The notes below the pieces were generated by a model. That model was not told the origin of the DNA, made no database searches, and saw only the letters and a program-made list of their open reading frames with translations. Source: GCA-2748575 sp965222725 (GTDB lineage Bacteria > Pseudomonadota > Gammaproteobacteria > Pseudomonadales > Ketobacteraceae). Taken from it: a DNA stretch of 64,000 nucleotides. The stretch lies in contig OZ244969.1 in NCBI GenBank assembly GCA_965222725.1, forward strand, positions 4,464,001 to 4,528,000. The letters run 5' to 3'. The first letter of the stretch is position 1. The number at the start of each line of letters is the position of its first letter. The position numbers and the translations under genes are program-made. Of the stretch, positions 25,523-34,800 are shown in pieces.

Positions 25523-26242
25523 ATGAACACACAAACCAGACGCCAACGGGAATTCCAGCAACGGGAACAGCTGTTTCTGGAAACCGCCCGAAAGATCATT
25601 CAGAAGGACGGCTTCCATGCCCTGACCATGGAAAAGATCGCTGCCGATACAGATTACGCCAAAGGCACCATCTACAAGCATTTCAGCAACAAGGAAGATC
25701 TTGTGGTGTCTTTGTGCGGGCAGGGTCTGTCTTACCTGGTGAACCTGTGCGGTGAGATGGAGAGCTTTCCCGGTAAACCCAGAGAGAAACTCGCCATAAT
25801 GGCCATTGCCTATCAGCTCTACGCGAATCGCTACCCGGAAGAGTATGACCTGATCATGGAAGCCAGAGCCGGTAACCTGCGGGACAAAGCATCCCAAACC
25901 CGACTTGATCAGACGGACGAGCAGGATGCCAGACTGCTGCAACTGATCCGCTCCCAGATCGATACCGCTATTGAAGACGGCGATCTTGAAATGCCCCCGG
26001 GCCTTAAGCCGGACGATATCTGTTTCGGGCTATGGTCCATTGCATTCGGGGTAACCGTACTGCAGCAGGCCAAAGACATGCTGACCAATCTGCAGATTTC
26101 GGATGATGAATTTCAACTGTCCCGCCAGCTTACCTGTCTGCTGGATGGCTACCGCTGGCACCCTTTAAGTCATGAACAGGACTATCTGAGCATTCTTGAA
26201 AAGGCCGGCAAACACCTGCTGGCAAAAGTCGAATCCCGCTAA
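25523..26242 (+). CDS. TetR/AcrR family regulator of the downstream RND exporter
   Basis: A 239-residue regulator. Residues about 12-60 form the TetR DNA-binding domain (FLETARKIIQKDGFHALTMEKIAADTDYAKGTIYKHFSNKEDLV); the rest is a helical ligand-binding domain. It lies 35 bp before the RND exporter gene on the same strand and probably represses it together with itself. The paired repeats at 25454-25485 are candidate operators. The ligand is unknown. Confidence 0.92.
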   Translation: MNTQTRRQREFQQREQLFLETARKIIQKDGFHALTMEKIAADTDYAKGTIYKHFSNKEDLVVSLCGQGLSYLVNLCGEMESFPGKPREKLAIMAIAYQLYANRYPEEYDLIMEARAGNLRDKASQTRLDQTDEQDARLLQLIRSQIDTAIEDGDLEMPPGLKPDDICFGLWSIAFGVTVLQQAKDMLTNLQISDDEFQLSRQLTCLLDGYRWHPLSHEQDYLSILEKAGKHLLAKVESR

Positions 26243-26277
26243 CGTTTTTCAACCCACGGATGGACAAGGAGCACACA

Positions 26278-28653
26278 ATGAACGCGCAACAGATCGCCGA
26301 CTGGCTGGTTAAATACCGCTTATGGTTTTTCCTCGGCACTTTACTCGCCGTTGCCGGTGCCTTTACCGGTTTGGGCAAGTTAAGTTTTACGTCCGATTAC
26401 CGGGTGTTTTTTGATAAAACTAACCCGCAGCTGGTGGCTTACGAGCATATCCAGAGCACCTTTTCCTCGTCCGACAATATCGTTTTTGTGGTCGCCCCGC
26501 CGGATGGCAAGGTTTTTACCAAAGACACGCTGGACGCCATTGAATGGCTGACAGAGGAAAGCTGGCAACTGCCCTATTCCCAACGGGTTGAATCCGTAAC
26601 CAACTTTCAGCACACCATGGTGGAAGACGATGATCTGATCGTGGAAAACCTGGTGGAAAACGCCATGGACCTGCCTGCAGAAGCCATCACCGCGAAACAG
26701 GCTGTGGCGCTGAACGAAACACTGCTGGTACACCGGCTGATTTCTGAAACCGGGCATGTGGCTGCCGTGGATGTACGCCTGGCCATGCCGGACGACCAGA
26801 CAGTGGCACTGCGGGAAGCTATTGATGCTGCCCGGGATCTGGAAAAACGATTTCAGGAAAAATACCCGACCTACGAAACGCACATCGCCGGCCTGGCGCC
26901 TTTTAACTTTGCTTTTGAGGAAGTCGCCCAGCAAGACTCTATAAAACTGCTGCCCATCATGATCGGGGTAATCTTTCTGTTTATCGGCCTGATGCTGCGA
27001 TCATTTTCCAGCACCATCATTACTCTGGCCGTGGTGGTGCTGGGTGTAATGATGACCATGGGAGTTACCGGTTTTATCGGGATCCAGCTCAATAACGTGA
27101 ACACCGTTGTGCCCGTTATCATTCTTACGCTGGCGGTGGCCGACTGTGTGCACCTGCTTTCCCATTATATTCGCGGCCTCAAACTGGGCATGAGCAAACA
27201 GGAAGCCATGAGCCACAGTATTGATATCAACCTGAAAGCGGTATTCCTTACCAGCTTCACCACCGCTGTCGGCTTTCTCAGTATGAACTTTTCCGAATCA
27301 CCACCGTTCCGCGAACTGGGCAACATGGCGGCTATTGGTGTGGTATTTACCTTTCTGTTTTCCATCACGCTACTGCCACAACTGGCAATCTGGCTGACAC
27401 TGCGCCTGCCTAAAACCGATGTGGAGCGCACCGGTCGCTTTAACCAGATGGCTGACTTTGCCATTGAAAAGCGTAAACCGCTGTTCTTTGGCCTGTTCAT
27501 TATTGCCTGCTTTTTTATGGCCTTTGCCCCCAACAATGACCTGAACGACGACAACGTTAATTACTTTTCCAAAAACGTACCGGTTCGCCAGGCGGCCGAC
27601 TTTACTGAAAAGAACCTGACCGGCATGAACCTGATCGAATATTCGGTGGATTCCGGCAAGGAAAACGGCATTTACGATATCGGGTTTCTGCAAAAGGTAG
27701 AGGACTTCTCTGACTGGTACCGTCAACAACCGGAAGTAACCCACGTTTATACCTACACGGACGTAATACAGCGCCTGAATAAAAACATGCACGGCGACGA
27801 TCCCGCCTGGTACAAACTGCCGGAAAACCGCGAACTGGCAGCCCAGTACTCGTTACTGTATGAGATGTCGCTGCCCTTTGGCATGGACCTGAATAACCAG
27901 GTGAACATCGACAAATCCGCGGTACGGATTACCGTGTCCATCCATAACGTGAAAGCCAAGGAAATCCTGGCGCTGGAAGCCCGTGCTCAACAATGGTTCA
28001 GTGAAAACGCGCCTGAACTGGCAACCCCGGGCGCCAGCCCTTCCATTATGTTCGCCACCATCGGGCAAAAGAATATCCGCTCCATGTTATGGGGAACCCT
28101 GGTAGCCGTTGTGGTAATTTCATTGACACTGATGCTGTCTCTGGGATCCTGGCGCCTTGGGTTGCTGAGCCTGATTCCCAACAGCCTGCCGGCACTGATT
28201 ACCTTCGGTGTGTGGGGCATGCTGGTGGGTGAAGTGAATATGGGTTCCGCGGCTGTGTTCAGTATTACGTTAGGGATTGTGGTGGACGATACGGTGCACT
28301 TCCTGTCCAAATTCCTGCGGGCCCGTCAGGCTCACCAGATGGACCTTTACGATTCCATACACTATGCCTTTACCCATGTCGGCGCCGCCCTGTTTACCAC
28401 CACTATTGTGCTGGCCAGCGGCTTCCTGATTCTGGCGGTATCGGAATTTGCAGTGAACGCCAGTCTGGGCATTATGGTGGCAATCACCATAGTAATGGCA
28501 CTGGTTTATGATCTGCTGTTCCTGCCGGCGCTCTTGATATTCGCTAACAACTGGTTGAAAAAGGATGCCCGCCCGTTAGACAATGCGGCATCCGAACAAC
28601 CTGCCGATACAGCCACCGGCAGTCAGCCACTGGAAAGCTATTCATCCTCATGA
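26278..28653 (+). CDS. RND/MMPL family exporter
   Basis: A 791-residue inner-membrane protein with 12 predicted helices in the MMPL/SSD layout: helix 1, a large periplasmic domain (about 35-215), helices 2-6, a second periplasmic loop (about 410-590), then helices 7-12. Conserved segments include ITLAVADCVHLLSHY and ITLGIVVDDTVHFLSKF, which carry the proton-relay aspartates. The ATG at 26278 is chosen because AAGGAG lies 6 nt before it; the upstream ATG at 26260 lacks a site. MMPL proteins commonly move lipids or hopanoids. No membrane-fusion or outer-membrane partner is next to it. Confidence 0.93.
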   Translation: MNAQQIADWLVKYRLWFFLGTLLAVAGAFTGLGKLSFTSDYRVFFDKTNPQLVAYEHIQSTFSSSDNIVFVVAPPDGKVFTKDTLDAIEWLTEESWQLPYSQRVESVTNFQHTMVEDDDLIVENLVENAMDLPAEAITAKQAVALNETLLVHRLISETGHVAAVDVRLAMPDDQTVALREAIDAARDLEKRFQEKYPTYETHIAGLAPFNFAFEEVAQQDSIKLLPIMIGVIFLFIGLMLRSFSSTIITLAVVVLGVMMTMGVTGFIGIQLNNVNTVVPVIILTLAVADCVHLLSHYIRGLKLGMSKQEAMSHSIDINLKAVFLTSFTTAVGFLSMNFSESPPFRELGNMAAIGVVFTFLFSITLLPQLAIWLTLRLPKTDVERTGRFNQMADFAIEKRKPLFFGLFIIACFFMAFAPNNDLNDDNVNYFSKNVPVRQAADFTEKNLTGMNLIEYSVDSGKENGIYDIGFLQKVEDFSDWYRQQPEVTHVYTYTDVIQRLNKNMHGDDPAWYKLPENRELAAQYSLLYEMSLPFGMDLNNQVNIDKSAVRITVSIHNVKAKEILALEARAQQWFSENAPELATPGASPSIMFATIGQKNIRSMLWGTLVAVVVISLTLMLSLGSWRLGLLSLIPNSLPALITFGVWGMLVGEVNMGSAAVFSITLGIVVDDTVHFLSKFLRARQAHQMDLYDSIHYAFTHVGAALFTTTIVLASGFLILAVSEFAVNASLGIMVAITIVMALVYDLLFLPALLIFANNWLKKDARPLDNAASEQPADTATGSQPLESYSSS

Positions 28654-29555
28654 AACAACTCACCACCCTTTCTGTACTATTATGGGCTGCCTTTACGGCA
28701 GCCTTCTGCTTTGCCGGTTCCGACACTACCGACACCATAAAAGTCACCGACGACGCCAACCGCACAGTTACCCTGGAAAAACCGGCGGACCGGGTTGTGT
28801 CATTGGCGCCGCATATCACTGAGGTACTGTTTGCCATTGGCGCTGGCGACAAGGTGGTGGGCACGACTCACTACAGTGACTTTCCGGAAGCCGCGCTCAA
28901 AGTGCCTCGCATCGGCGGCTACGATAAAGTGAATCTGGAAAAAGTGGTGACGCTAAAACCGGATCTGATCATTGCCTGGCAATCCGGCAACAATGCCCGC
29001 ACCAACCAACGCCTGGAACAGATGGGTTACCCGGTGTATTACAGCGAACCGGAAAGCCTGCAGGATATTGCCGGTAATATGGTGACACTGGGCAAGTTAA
29101 CCGGGCTTGAACAGCAGGGCCTGAAAACACAGCAGGCGTTTCTTGACCGCTACAACCAGCTTAAACAGCAGAACAGCAAGAAAGAAGAACTGAAAATCTA
29201 CTACGAAGTCTGGCAAAACCCCCGCTATACCCTGGGAGGCAGCCATTTCAGCCGTGAAATATTCAACCTTTGCGGCGCCAGAAATATCTTTGAAGATGTA
29301 AAAGAGAAAGCCCCCATTGTATCCCTTGAGGCCATCATCGCCCGGAACCCGGATGTGATACTCACCGGTGATCGCCACGGTGACGAAAACCTGCAGGCAT
29401 TACGCAACCATTGGCTGCAGTGGCCACAAATTACCGCTGTAAAAACATCCCGGATCCACTATGTGGATGCCGATATTTTTACCCGCAGTTCACCCAGGGC
29501 GCTTAACGCGGCTGAACACCTGTGTGAACTGCTGGCCGAAGTTCGCAAAGATTAA
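28650..29555 (+). CDS. BtuF-like periplasmic cobalamin-binding protein
   Basis: A 301-residue secreted protein of the helical-backbone metal/cobalamin-binding family. A signal peptide ends near FCFAG. Family features are RVVSLAPHITEVLFAIGAG, PRIGGYDKVNLEKVVTLKPDLIIAW and ARNPDVIL. In a classical system it would hand vitamin B12 to BtuCD, but no permease or ATPase gene is nearby. Instead its ATG overlaps the RND exporter stop by 4 bp. Heme, siderophore or other ligands cannot be excluded. Confidence 0.82.
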   Translation: MKQLTTLSVLLWAAFTAAFCFAGSDTTDTIKVTDDANRTVTLEKPADRVVSLAPHITEVLFAIGAGDKVVGTTHYSDFPEAALKVPRIGGYDKVNLEKVVTLKPDLIIAWQSGNNARTNQRLEQMGYPVYYSEPESLQDIAGNMVTLGKLTGLEQQGLKTQQAFLDRYNQLKQQNSKKEELKIYYEVWQNPRYTLGGSHFSREIFNLCGARNIFEDVKEKAPIVSLEAIIARNPDVILTGDRHGDENLQALRNHWLQWPQITAVKTSRIHYVDADIFTRSSPRALNAAEHLCELLAEVRKD

Positions 29556-29570
29556 CTTTATTGAACAATA

Positions 29571-30473
29571 CTATCTGACAGCAGCAGCCGCTACTGACGG
29601 TGAACGCTGCAAGTAATCCAGCGCTACCTGCGTATCCGCCTCATATTCCGGGTGGTAACTGTATTTAAGATAGCGCCAGATTGACAGCAACAAAAACCCT
29701 GCAGTGGGTAGCCGGTCCTGGCGGGCAGCACGGCGCCATTGACGCAGAAAACGAACTTTTTGTTGGCCAGGAACCTGCTTTATTAAAAAGCGGGTGCCAA
29801 TAAACCACAGCAACAGCAGGATCGGGCCCACCAAAAGCATCAGCATCATCCGGTAAAAGTAGCCCGCACCAAACGCCACAAACAAATCGTGGGCAACGTT
29901 ACGGTGTTCCACCTCTTCGGCTCCGTGCCAGCGAAGCAGATCCATCATTTCCGGATCGGCTCCCGCTTCATCCAGCCCTTTGCATTCCAGAATCCAGCGC
30001 CCGATCACGCAGGTAAAATGCTCGATAGCGGCCACCAGACCGATACGAAATTTGAGCCAGTTAAAGTTCAGCCAATCCCAATTTGAGCGCATACCAAGGG
30101 GATAATCCCCCAGCAATTCCATGAACAGCCAGCGCACACGGCGTTCATAGGGATCACGATTCAGCCCGGAATGGGAGAAGTACTTGTCCAGCACCGCCTG
30201 ATGAGAACGGGAATGCACCGCCTCCTGACGGATAAATCCTTTAACATCATCTTTCAGGTCGGGATCCTGAATATGTGGCAGCGCCTTGTTATACAAGCGA
30301 CAAAACCACAATTCTCCTTCCGGTAACAGTAAATGCAGTACATTAATAAACTGGGACGTAAACACATCACCCGGAATCCAGGGTGTGCCGGTGCCTTCCC
30401 ACTGAAAGGAAACATTACGTGCCGCCAACCGGTGTTTATCTGTTGCGGTTTTGTTATTCTCTGATTGTGTCAT
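29571..30473 (-). CDS. Predicted metal-dependent (diiron) hydrolase, PF10118 type
   Basis: A 300-residue helical protein with a ferritin-like diiron pattern. E54 lies in EGELWF, an ExxH in RQEAVHSRSH, a further Glu in AAIEHFT and a second ExxH in GAEEVEHRNVAHD. One or two hydrophobic segments lie near residues 210-235. This fits the COG3687 family, labelled predicted metal-dependent hydrolase but largely untested; oxygenase or desaturase chemistry is possible. GAGGA stands before the ATG. It is the last gene of the operon that begins with the M24 protein and lies 24 bp after the EphD-like gene, which suggests a role in fatty acid or sterol-like lipid metabolism. Confidence 0.85.
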   Translation of the reverse strand: MTQSENNKTATDKHRLAARNVSFQWEGTGTPWIPGDVFTSQFINVLHLLLPEGELWFCRLYNKALPHIQDPDLKDDVKGFIRQEAVHSRSHQAVLDKYFSHSGLNRDPYERRVRWLFMELLGDYPLGMRSNWDWLNFNWLKFRIGLVAAIEHFTCVIGRWILECKGLDEAGADPEMMDLLRWHGAEEVEHRNVAHDLFVAFGAGYFYRMMLMLLVGPILLLLWFIGTRFLIKQVPGQQKVRFLRQWRRAARQDRLPTAGFLLLSIWRYLKYSYHPEYEADTQVALDYLQRSPSVAAAAVR

Positions 30474-30497
30474 TTCATAATCCTCGAACTACCTTCA

Positions 30498-32234
30498 TCA
30501 ACCGGGCGACATATCGAACCGGGCAAGCCATCGGTTCAGCATGGGAGCCGTTCTCTGCAACAAGCGGGCACCACTGGCTTCCATACCCACCAGCGTCACG
30601 GCCTTATTGGTTTCTATCGCCTGCACAATCTGCTCTGCCACTTTCTCCGGCTTGAATCCGCGCCATTGATACAGCTTGTGGGCCTTTGCCCGTACCCGCT
30701 CCTGCTCATCGTTATTGAGCCCGACATATTCGGTGGCTTTGGCAATTCCGGTATCGACAAATCCGGGACAAATCACGCTGACTCCGATACGCCGGTCAGC
30801 AAGCTCTGCCCGTAAACATTCCGTCATCATAAATACTGCTGCTTTGGAAGTGGCATAGGCGGGATAGGATTTGGAAGGCATGAAAGCAGCAGCGGACGCC
30901 ACATTCACAATGTGCCCTGAAATTCCCTGTGCTGCCATCTGCTGGGCAAAAATACGGGAACCGTTAATAACGCCCCACAGGTTCACATTAAGGATGCGCT
31001 GCCAATCCTGCTGCGAGGTTTGCAGCATGCCGCCGGCCATTCCGATGCCGGCATTATTCACCACAATATCTACCGCACCGCATTCATGATCAAGCACATC
31101 ACGCAAGCGTTCCATGGCCTGGCCGTCGCCCACATCAAGCTTTTTCGCCCAGGCGCTCACGCCAAACAAGCGCGCCAGTTCCGCGGTGCGCTCAGCGCCG
31201 GCAAGGTTAAGATCAACCGCCACTACGCTGGCACCTTTTTCCGCCAGTGCCAACGCGGTGGCTCTGCCAATCCCGCTGGCAGCACCGGTAACCACTGCCA
31301 GCTTGCCGGAAAACCGCGATACCTTGTCAGTCACTCGCAGCCGGTTAATCTGCTGGGAACCGGCGCCGTTTTCGCAAAAGCTTACAAAGGTTTTGATATC
31401 GTTCGCCAGCGGCTGCGGGGATTTCAACGGTAACCAGTGTCCGGCATCAATCTGCCGCACATAGAGATGACTTACCCATTGAGTCAGGTTTTCGAACAAA
31501 CCCGTGCTTACGTAATTATCACGGGATGGAATAATCAGTTGTACCGGCACCCGGGTGTAACGCTCTCTGGGAAAGAGTAAACGTGCCATAAAATTGGCCC
31601 GGTAGTTATTCACACCCCAGAGTCCGTTCTTTTTTTGTGTCGGGCTTGGAATAGAATCAATACCCTCGGTCCACTTAAGCCCCATTGGCCATAGCCGGGC
31701 GAGCCCCAGGCGCCACAAGAGTTTGCTGCCAGGCAAATGAAACAAAAACACATACCAGGACTTTATTAACTGGAGCGCAAGCGCCTTGAGATTTTTAAAC
31801 GACGGCTTTGCCAGTTTTTCCCTGAGCCAGAAGCCCATATGATCCAGGCAAGGGCCCGAAATACTGGTAAAGGATGCGATGCGGTTTTGCAGTGCCGGAT
31901 CGGTTACCGATTCCCAGGTATGAATTGATCCCCAGTCATGCCCCACCAGGTGAACCGGCCTTTCCGGACTGACGGCATTAATGATAGCCATCAGATCCCG
32001 GGAAAAGTTTTCCATACGGTAATCAGACCAATTGGCAGGCGCGGTTGACTCACCGGCTCCCCGCACATCAAAAGTAACGACATGAAAATCCTGTTCCAGT
32101 TCTTCGCTTACCTTTTTCCATACGGTCTGGTCATCCGGGTAACCATGCACAAGCACAATCACCGGATTGCGCTCATCCCCATGACGGGTCACAGCAAGTG
32201 TCTGTTGGTCAGATTGAACGGTAAAGGTTTTCAT
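30498..32234 (-). CDS. EphD-like fusion: alpha/beta hydrolase (epoxide hydrolase type) plus short-chain dehydrogenase
   Basis: A 578-residue bifunctional protein. Residues 1-280 are an alpha/beta hydrolase with oxyanion motif HGYPDD and nucleophile elbow GHDWGS, where Asp is the nucleophile as in epoxide hydrolases; a late DAGHWLP gives the catalytic His. Residues about 295-560 are a classical SDR with cofactor motif TGAASGIG, NNAG, and the active site in YPAYATSKAA. The architecture and length match mycobacterial EphD. The ATG at 32234 is chosen because it shares its A with the upstream stop (TGATGA), so translation is coupled. Likely substrates are lipid epoxides or hydroxy/keto lipids. Confidence 0.9.
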   Translation of the reverse strand: MKTFTVQSDQQTLAVTRHGDERNPVIVLVHGYPDDQTVWKKVSEELEQDFHVVTFDVRGAGESTAPANWSDYRMENFSRDLMAIINAVSPERPVHLVGHDWGSIHTWESVTDPALQNRIASFTSISGPCLDHMGFWLREKLAKPSFKNLKALALQLIKSWYVFLFHLPGSKLLWRLGLARLWPMGLKWTEGIDSIPSPTQKKNGLWGVNNYRANFMARLLFPRERYTRVPVQLIIPSRDNYVSTGLFENLTQWVSHLYVRQIDAGHWLPLKSPQPLANDIKTFVSFCENGAGSQQINRLRVTDKVSRFSGKLAVVTGAASGIGRATALALAEKGASVVAVDLNLAGAERTAELARLFGVSAWAKKLDVGDGQAMERLRDVLDHECGAVDIVVNNAGIGMAGGMLQTSQQDWQRILNVNLWGVINGSRIFAQQMAAQGISGHIVNVASAAAFMPSKSYPAYATSKAAVFMMTECLRAELADRRIGVSVICPGFVDTGIAKATEYVGLNNDEQERVRAKAHKLYQWRGFKPEKVAEQIVQAIETNKAVTLVGMEASGARLLQRTAPMLNRWLARFDMSPG

Positions 32235-33160
32235 CAGGCCACCGCCGCATTCTGATTGCCTGAACGCTGGCTTTCGGCCTGCCAACGACGTACATGAGGT
32301 AAGTCATCATCCAGCCAGTAGGCATCGTTGTCAGTAATCACGAGAAGTTCCTCGAACTTTGCACCCACTTCACGAAATCCAAGATGAGGTTCAACGGCCC
32401 ATAGCCCCGGTTCCGGTGGGTGCTCCGAACGACGGCCGCTGGACCAGAGTGGCGATACTCCCCGCTGCCGGCCTTTGTACACCTCTTTAACCAGCCAGCT
32501 AAGGCTGCGCACACCAAAGCGCGTTATGCGAAAGCTTTTCTGTTCTGTTTTTAACGGCCCCACTTTATGTGCCAGCACAGAAAACGGGTAAGCTTTATGG
32601 CGTGGGTCCAGCCCCTGTTCAAAGCAAAGCTGATCCACCGCCCGACTGACAGCTGCCATGGATTCCCGTTGGCGTATTTTCTCCAGAATCAGCTCTCGGT
32701 GCTCCGCCAGTGCGCGCATGACCAGGTCATGGGTATTGCTGCGCCCCAGGCAACCGGAGTAGCCGATATCCGCCACCGCGCCCTGCTTTACCGGCGCACA
32801 GTCAAGAATGTACGGCATGTTATTTTTCAGTTGCCGGTTAGTGGGGAGAAACCGCGGATTAAAACCGCGGAAGTTACGAAACGCCGTGCGATCACCAAAC
32901 CACACAAAAGGTTCATGGAACCAGTCATCAACACCATGATCCAGTAGCCAGGTTTTCATGGTGGCTGCCACCTGACGTTCTGTTACGCCTTCCTCCAGTT
33001 CCTGCGCCACTGTCTCGGCACAGGTGTATGCCAGTTGCTGCAGATCCCTGAACTTTTTCAGATCAGCGTCGCTCAAACCCGTCACTGCCTGTCTGCTATC
33101 TCGCTCAACCTTTTGCTTAACCTCTTGATCAGCCTCTAGATCATTTTGGTGCTCACCCAT
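32234..33160 (-). CDS. M24 (aminopeptidase P/creatinase fold) family protein
   Basis: A 308-residue cytoplasmic protein of the M24 pita-bread fold. The five metal ligands can be picked out: Asp in ILDCAP, Asp in VADIGYSG, His in AHKVG, Glu in AVEPHLGF and Glu in KFEELLVI. The N-terminal domain of longer aminopeptidase P proteins is missing. It is the first gene of an operon with the EphD-like and diiron proteins and faces two TTAC-N6-GTAA repeats. In this setting a hydrolase acting on a lipid-linked or small amide substrate is as likely as peptidase activity. Confidence 0.82.
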   Translation of the reverse strand: MGEHQNDLEADQEVKQKVERDSRQAVTGLSDADLKKFRDLQQLAYTCAETVAQELEEGVTERQVAATMKTWLLDHGVDDWFHEPFVWFGDRTAFRNFRGFNPRFLPTNRQLKNNMPYILDCAPVKQGAVADIGYSGCLGRSNTHDLVMRALAEHRELILEKIRQRESMAAVSRAVDQLCFEQGLDPRHKAYPFSVLAHKVGPLKTEQKSFRITRFGVRSLSWLVKEVYKGRQRGVSPLWSSGRRSEHPPEPGLWAVEPHLGFREVGAKFEELLVITDNDAYWLDDDLPHVRRWQAESQRSGNQNAAVA

Positions 33161-33201
33161 ACTGCCCCCCGGTTCCTGCTCTGTTATATGGTTTTAATAT
33201 A

Positions 33202-33243
33202 TTACTTTCGAGTAACATAAGACCAGAAGTTACCACATAGTAA
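33202..33243. promoter_or_regulatory. Paired TetR-type operators between the M24 operon and the TetR gene
   Basis: Two inverted repeats, TTACTTTCGAGTAA (33202-33215) and TTACCACATAGTAA (33230-33243), are spaced 28 bp start to start in the divergent promoter region. They share the form TTAC-N6-GTAA with a second pair at 38363-38400. The adjacent TetR protein is the likely ligand, controlling itself and both lipid operons. Confidence 0.75.
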
Positions 33244-33293
33244 TATACTGTCAAGCTGCTATAATCGAATCTGCAGTAAAAAAAGGAACAGCA

Positions 33294-33941
33294 ATGAACA
33301 ACCCGCAAAAACAGTCAGAAAGAAAACCGGCAAAACGAATCCCCCGCGAACAGCGGGAACTGCAAATGCTGGAAGTGGCCGCCGTTGAGTTTGGTAAACG
33401 GGGCTTTGAAGCCACCTCCATGGATGACATTGCCAAAGCCTGTGGCATTACCAAGCCCATGCTGTACAACTATTTCAAATCAAAGGAAGGCTTATACGCT
33501 GCCATGATTAACCAGGCAGGAACCCATCTGGTTAATTCACTTATTGCCGTACAAAAGCAGAAAGACCCGCAAAAACGACTGCATGAAGCATTAAGTGTGT
33601 TTCTTGTGTTTGTGGATCGTTACCGGGACAGTTGGCGAATGGTTTTTTCCGGCTCCCAGCAGGGTAACGATAATCAGAGCCGCATTGCCGGGTACCGCCA
33701 TCAGGTGGTATTGGCCACCTGCTACACCCTGGCCGAATTCCGGCCCGAGGGTATGACACCCCAGCAAGCCGACAGACTGGTACAACCCTATGCCTACAGT
33801 TTGCTGGGCTCGGGCGAGTCAATGGCACAGTGGTGGCTTGCCACAGACGATGCCACCACCGACGAAGCCAGAGAAGCCATTGGCAAGGTTATTGATGCCC
33901 ACGTGGCGCTGGTTAAGCGCCAGTTAAAACGGCTGGCCTGA
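33294..33941 (+). CDS. TetR/AcrR family regulator of the lipid-metabolism operons
   Basis: A 215-residue regulator. Its DNA-binding domain spans about residues 20-68 (MLEVAAVEFGKRGFEATSMDDIAKACGITKPMLYNYFKSKEGLY), and the C-terminal part is a helical effector domain. The start is supported by AAGGAA before the ATG. It sits between two minus-strand operons, and matching inverted repeats stand before it and before both operons. A fatty acyl-CoA or similar lipid would be a natural inducer; this is inference. Confidence 0.92.
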   Translation: MNNPQKQSERKPAKRIPREQRELQMLEVAAVEFGKRGFEATSMDDIAKACGITKPMLYNYFKSKEGLYAAMINQAGTHLVNSLIAVQKQKDPQKRLHEALSVFLVFVDRYRDSWRMVFSGSQQGNDNQSRIAGYRHQVVLATCYTLAEFRPEGMTPQQADRLVQPYAYSLLGSGESMAQWWLATDDATTDEAREAIGKVIDAHVALVKRQLKRLA

Positions 33942-33980
33942 CCCGGTAAATCCCTGTAGTTCAAAACCGAGCGCTTGATT

Positions 33981-34373
33981 CTAAGCTGCCTGATCAGCAA
34001 TTTTTATCAGCGCATCGTGAATATGGTAATACACAATCAAAAACTCGAATATCAGTCGCCAGAGCAACTCAAACAATAAAAACAGGCTGATAAAGGCCAG
34101 CCAGAAAAATGCTTTAATACGCCCTTTATAGGGCACTCGTGCACTCAGGGCATCCCGAACCTCGGCAACACTGGCACTGACCGGTTCCAGCGCAGGCCCC
34201 AGCTTTCGCACCAGCCACCAGGCAATCAACCAGCAAAAAAGAGGTGCCACGAAGGCACCCAACCAGTAAATCAGTAAAATCAGATAAGGTGTTACCAGAA
34301 ATTTCAATGTTAAAAAGTCGGCAAGCCAGGCCACAATAGGGTTCCCCATCGAGTTGAGAATAATCACATTCAA
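33981..34373 (-). CDS. Small hydrophobic membrane protein of unknown function
   Basis: About 130 residues with three hydrophobic segments: near residues 13-31, 33-55, and 88-112 with FFWLAFISLFLLFELLWRLIFEFL. The start is probably the TTG at 34373, which overlaps the lipoprotein gene stop by 4 bp; an in-frame GTG lies two codons later. It ends the operon that carries the fatty acyl-CoA reductase. I recognise no family. A membrane partner of the preceding lipoprotein is a reasonable guess. Confidence 0.6.
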   Translation of the reverse strand: MNVIILNSMGNPIVAWLADFLTLKFLVTPYLILLIYWLGAFVAPLFCWLIAWWLVRKLGPALEPVSASVAEVRDALSARVPYKGRIKAFFWLAFISLFLLFELLWRLIFEFLIVYYHIHDALIKIADQAA

Positions 34374-34774
34374 CCGAAATTTTCGATCAGCTTTTCAATA
34401 ATATAGGATTCCCAGTTTTTTGAGGTAAATTCAATCTCACCAATGGCCTTTTTGCTGATCACTTCCACCCGGGTTTTACTGCCAACACCGTAAATATAGA
34501 TCGCAACATTCTGCCCCACCGTTAACCCCAGTGGCGATACCGGCTGTTGTGCCAGAATCAGCCCCTTTTCAGGGTTATCCTCAACCAGCTTCAGATCCGA
34601 ATGTCGGACAATCGCCAGTGTTTGCTGCCAGACACTTTCCTTATCCTTGCTGAATTCCCTGATAAGCCCTTCGCCTTTACTGTTTCTGGCATCGGCCAGG
34701 CTGTTAAACGAAATACAGCCGGTTAACAACAGGCTCCCCAGAAGCGCGACCAATACCATTCTTATTGTTTTCAT
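34370..34774 (-). CDS. Small lipoprotein of unknown function
   Basis: A 134-residue protein with a lipoprotein signal peptide; the lipobox is LLTGC with Cys19. The mature part is a compact alpha/beta domain (VWQQTLAIVRHSDLKLVEDNPEKG, then a VAIYIYGVGSKTRVEVISKK strand pair). It looks like small periplasmic domains found next to lipid enzymes, but I cannot name the family. AAAGGAG precedes the ATG, and the gene follows the reductase gene by 26 bp. Confidence 0.7.
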   Translation of the reverse strand: MKTIRMVLVALLGSLLLTGCISFNSLADARNSKGEGLIREFSKDKESVWQQTLAIVRHSDLKLVEDNPEKGLILAQQPVSPLGLTVGQNVAIYIYGVGSKTRVEVISKKAIGEIEFTSKNWESYIIEKLIENFG

Positions 34775-34800
34775 GCCATTTCTCCTTTTAGAAAGATCCT

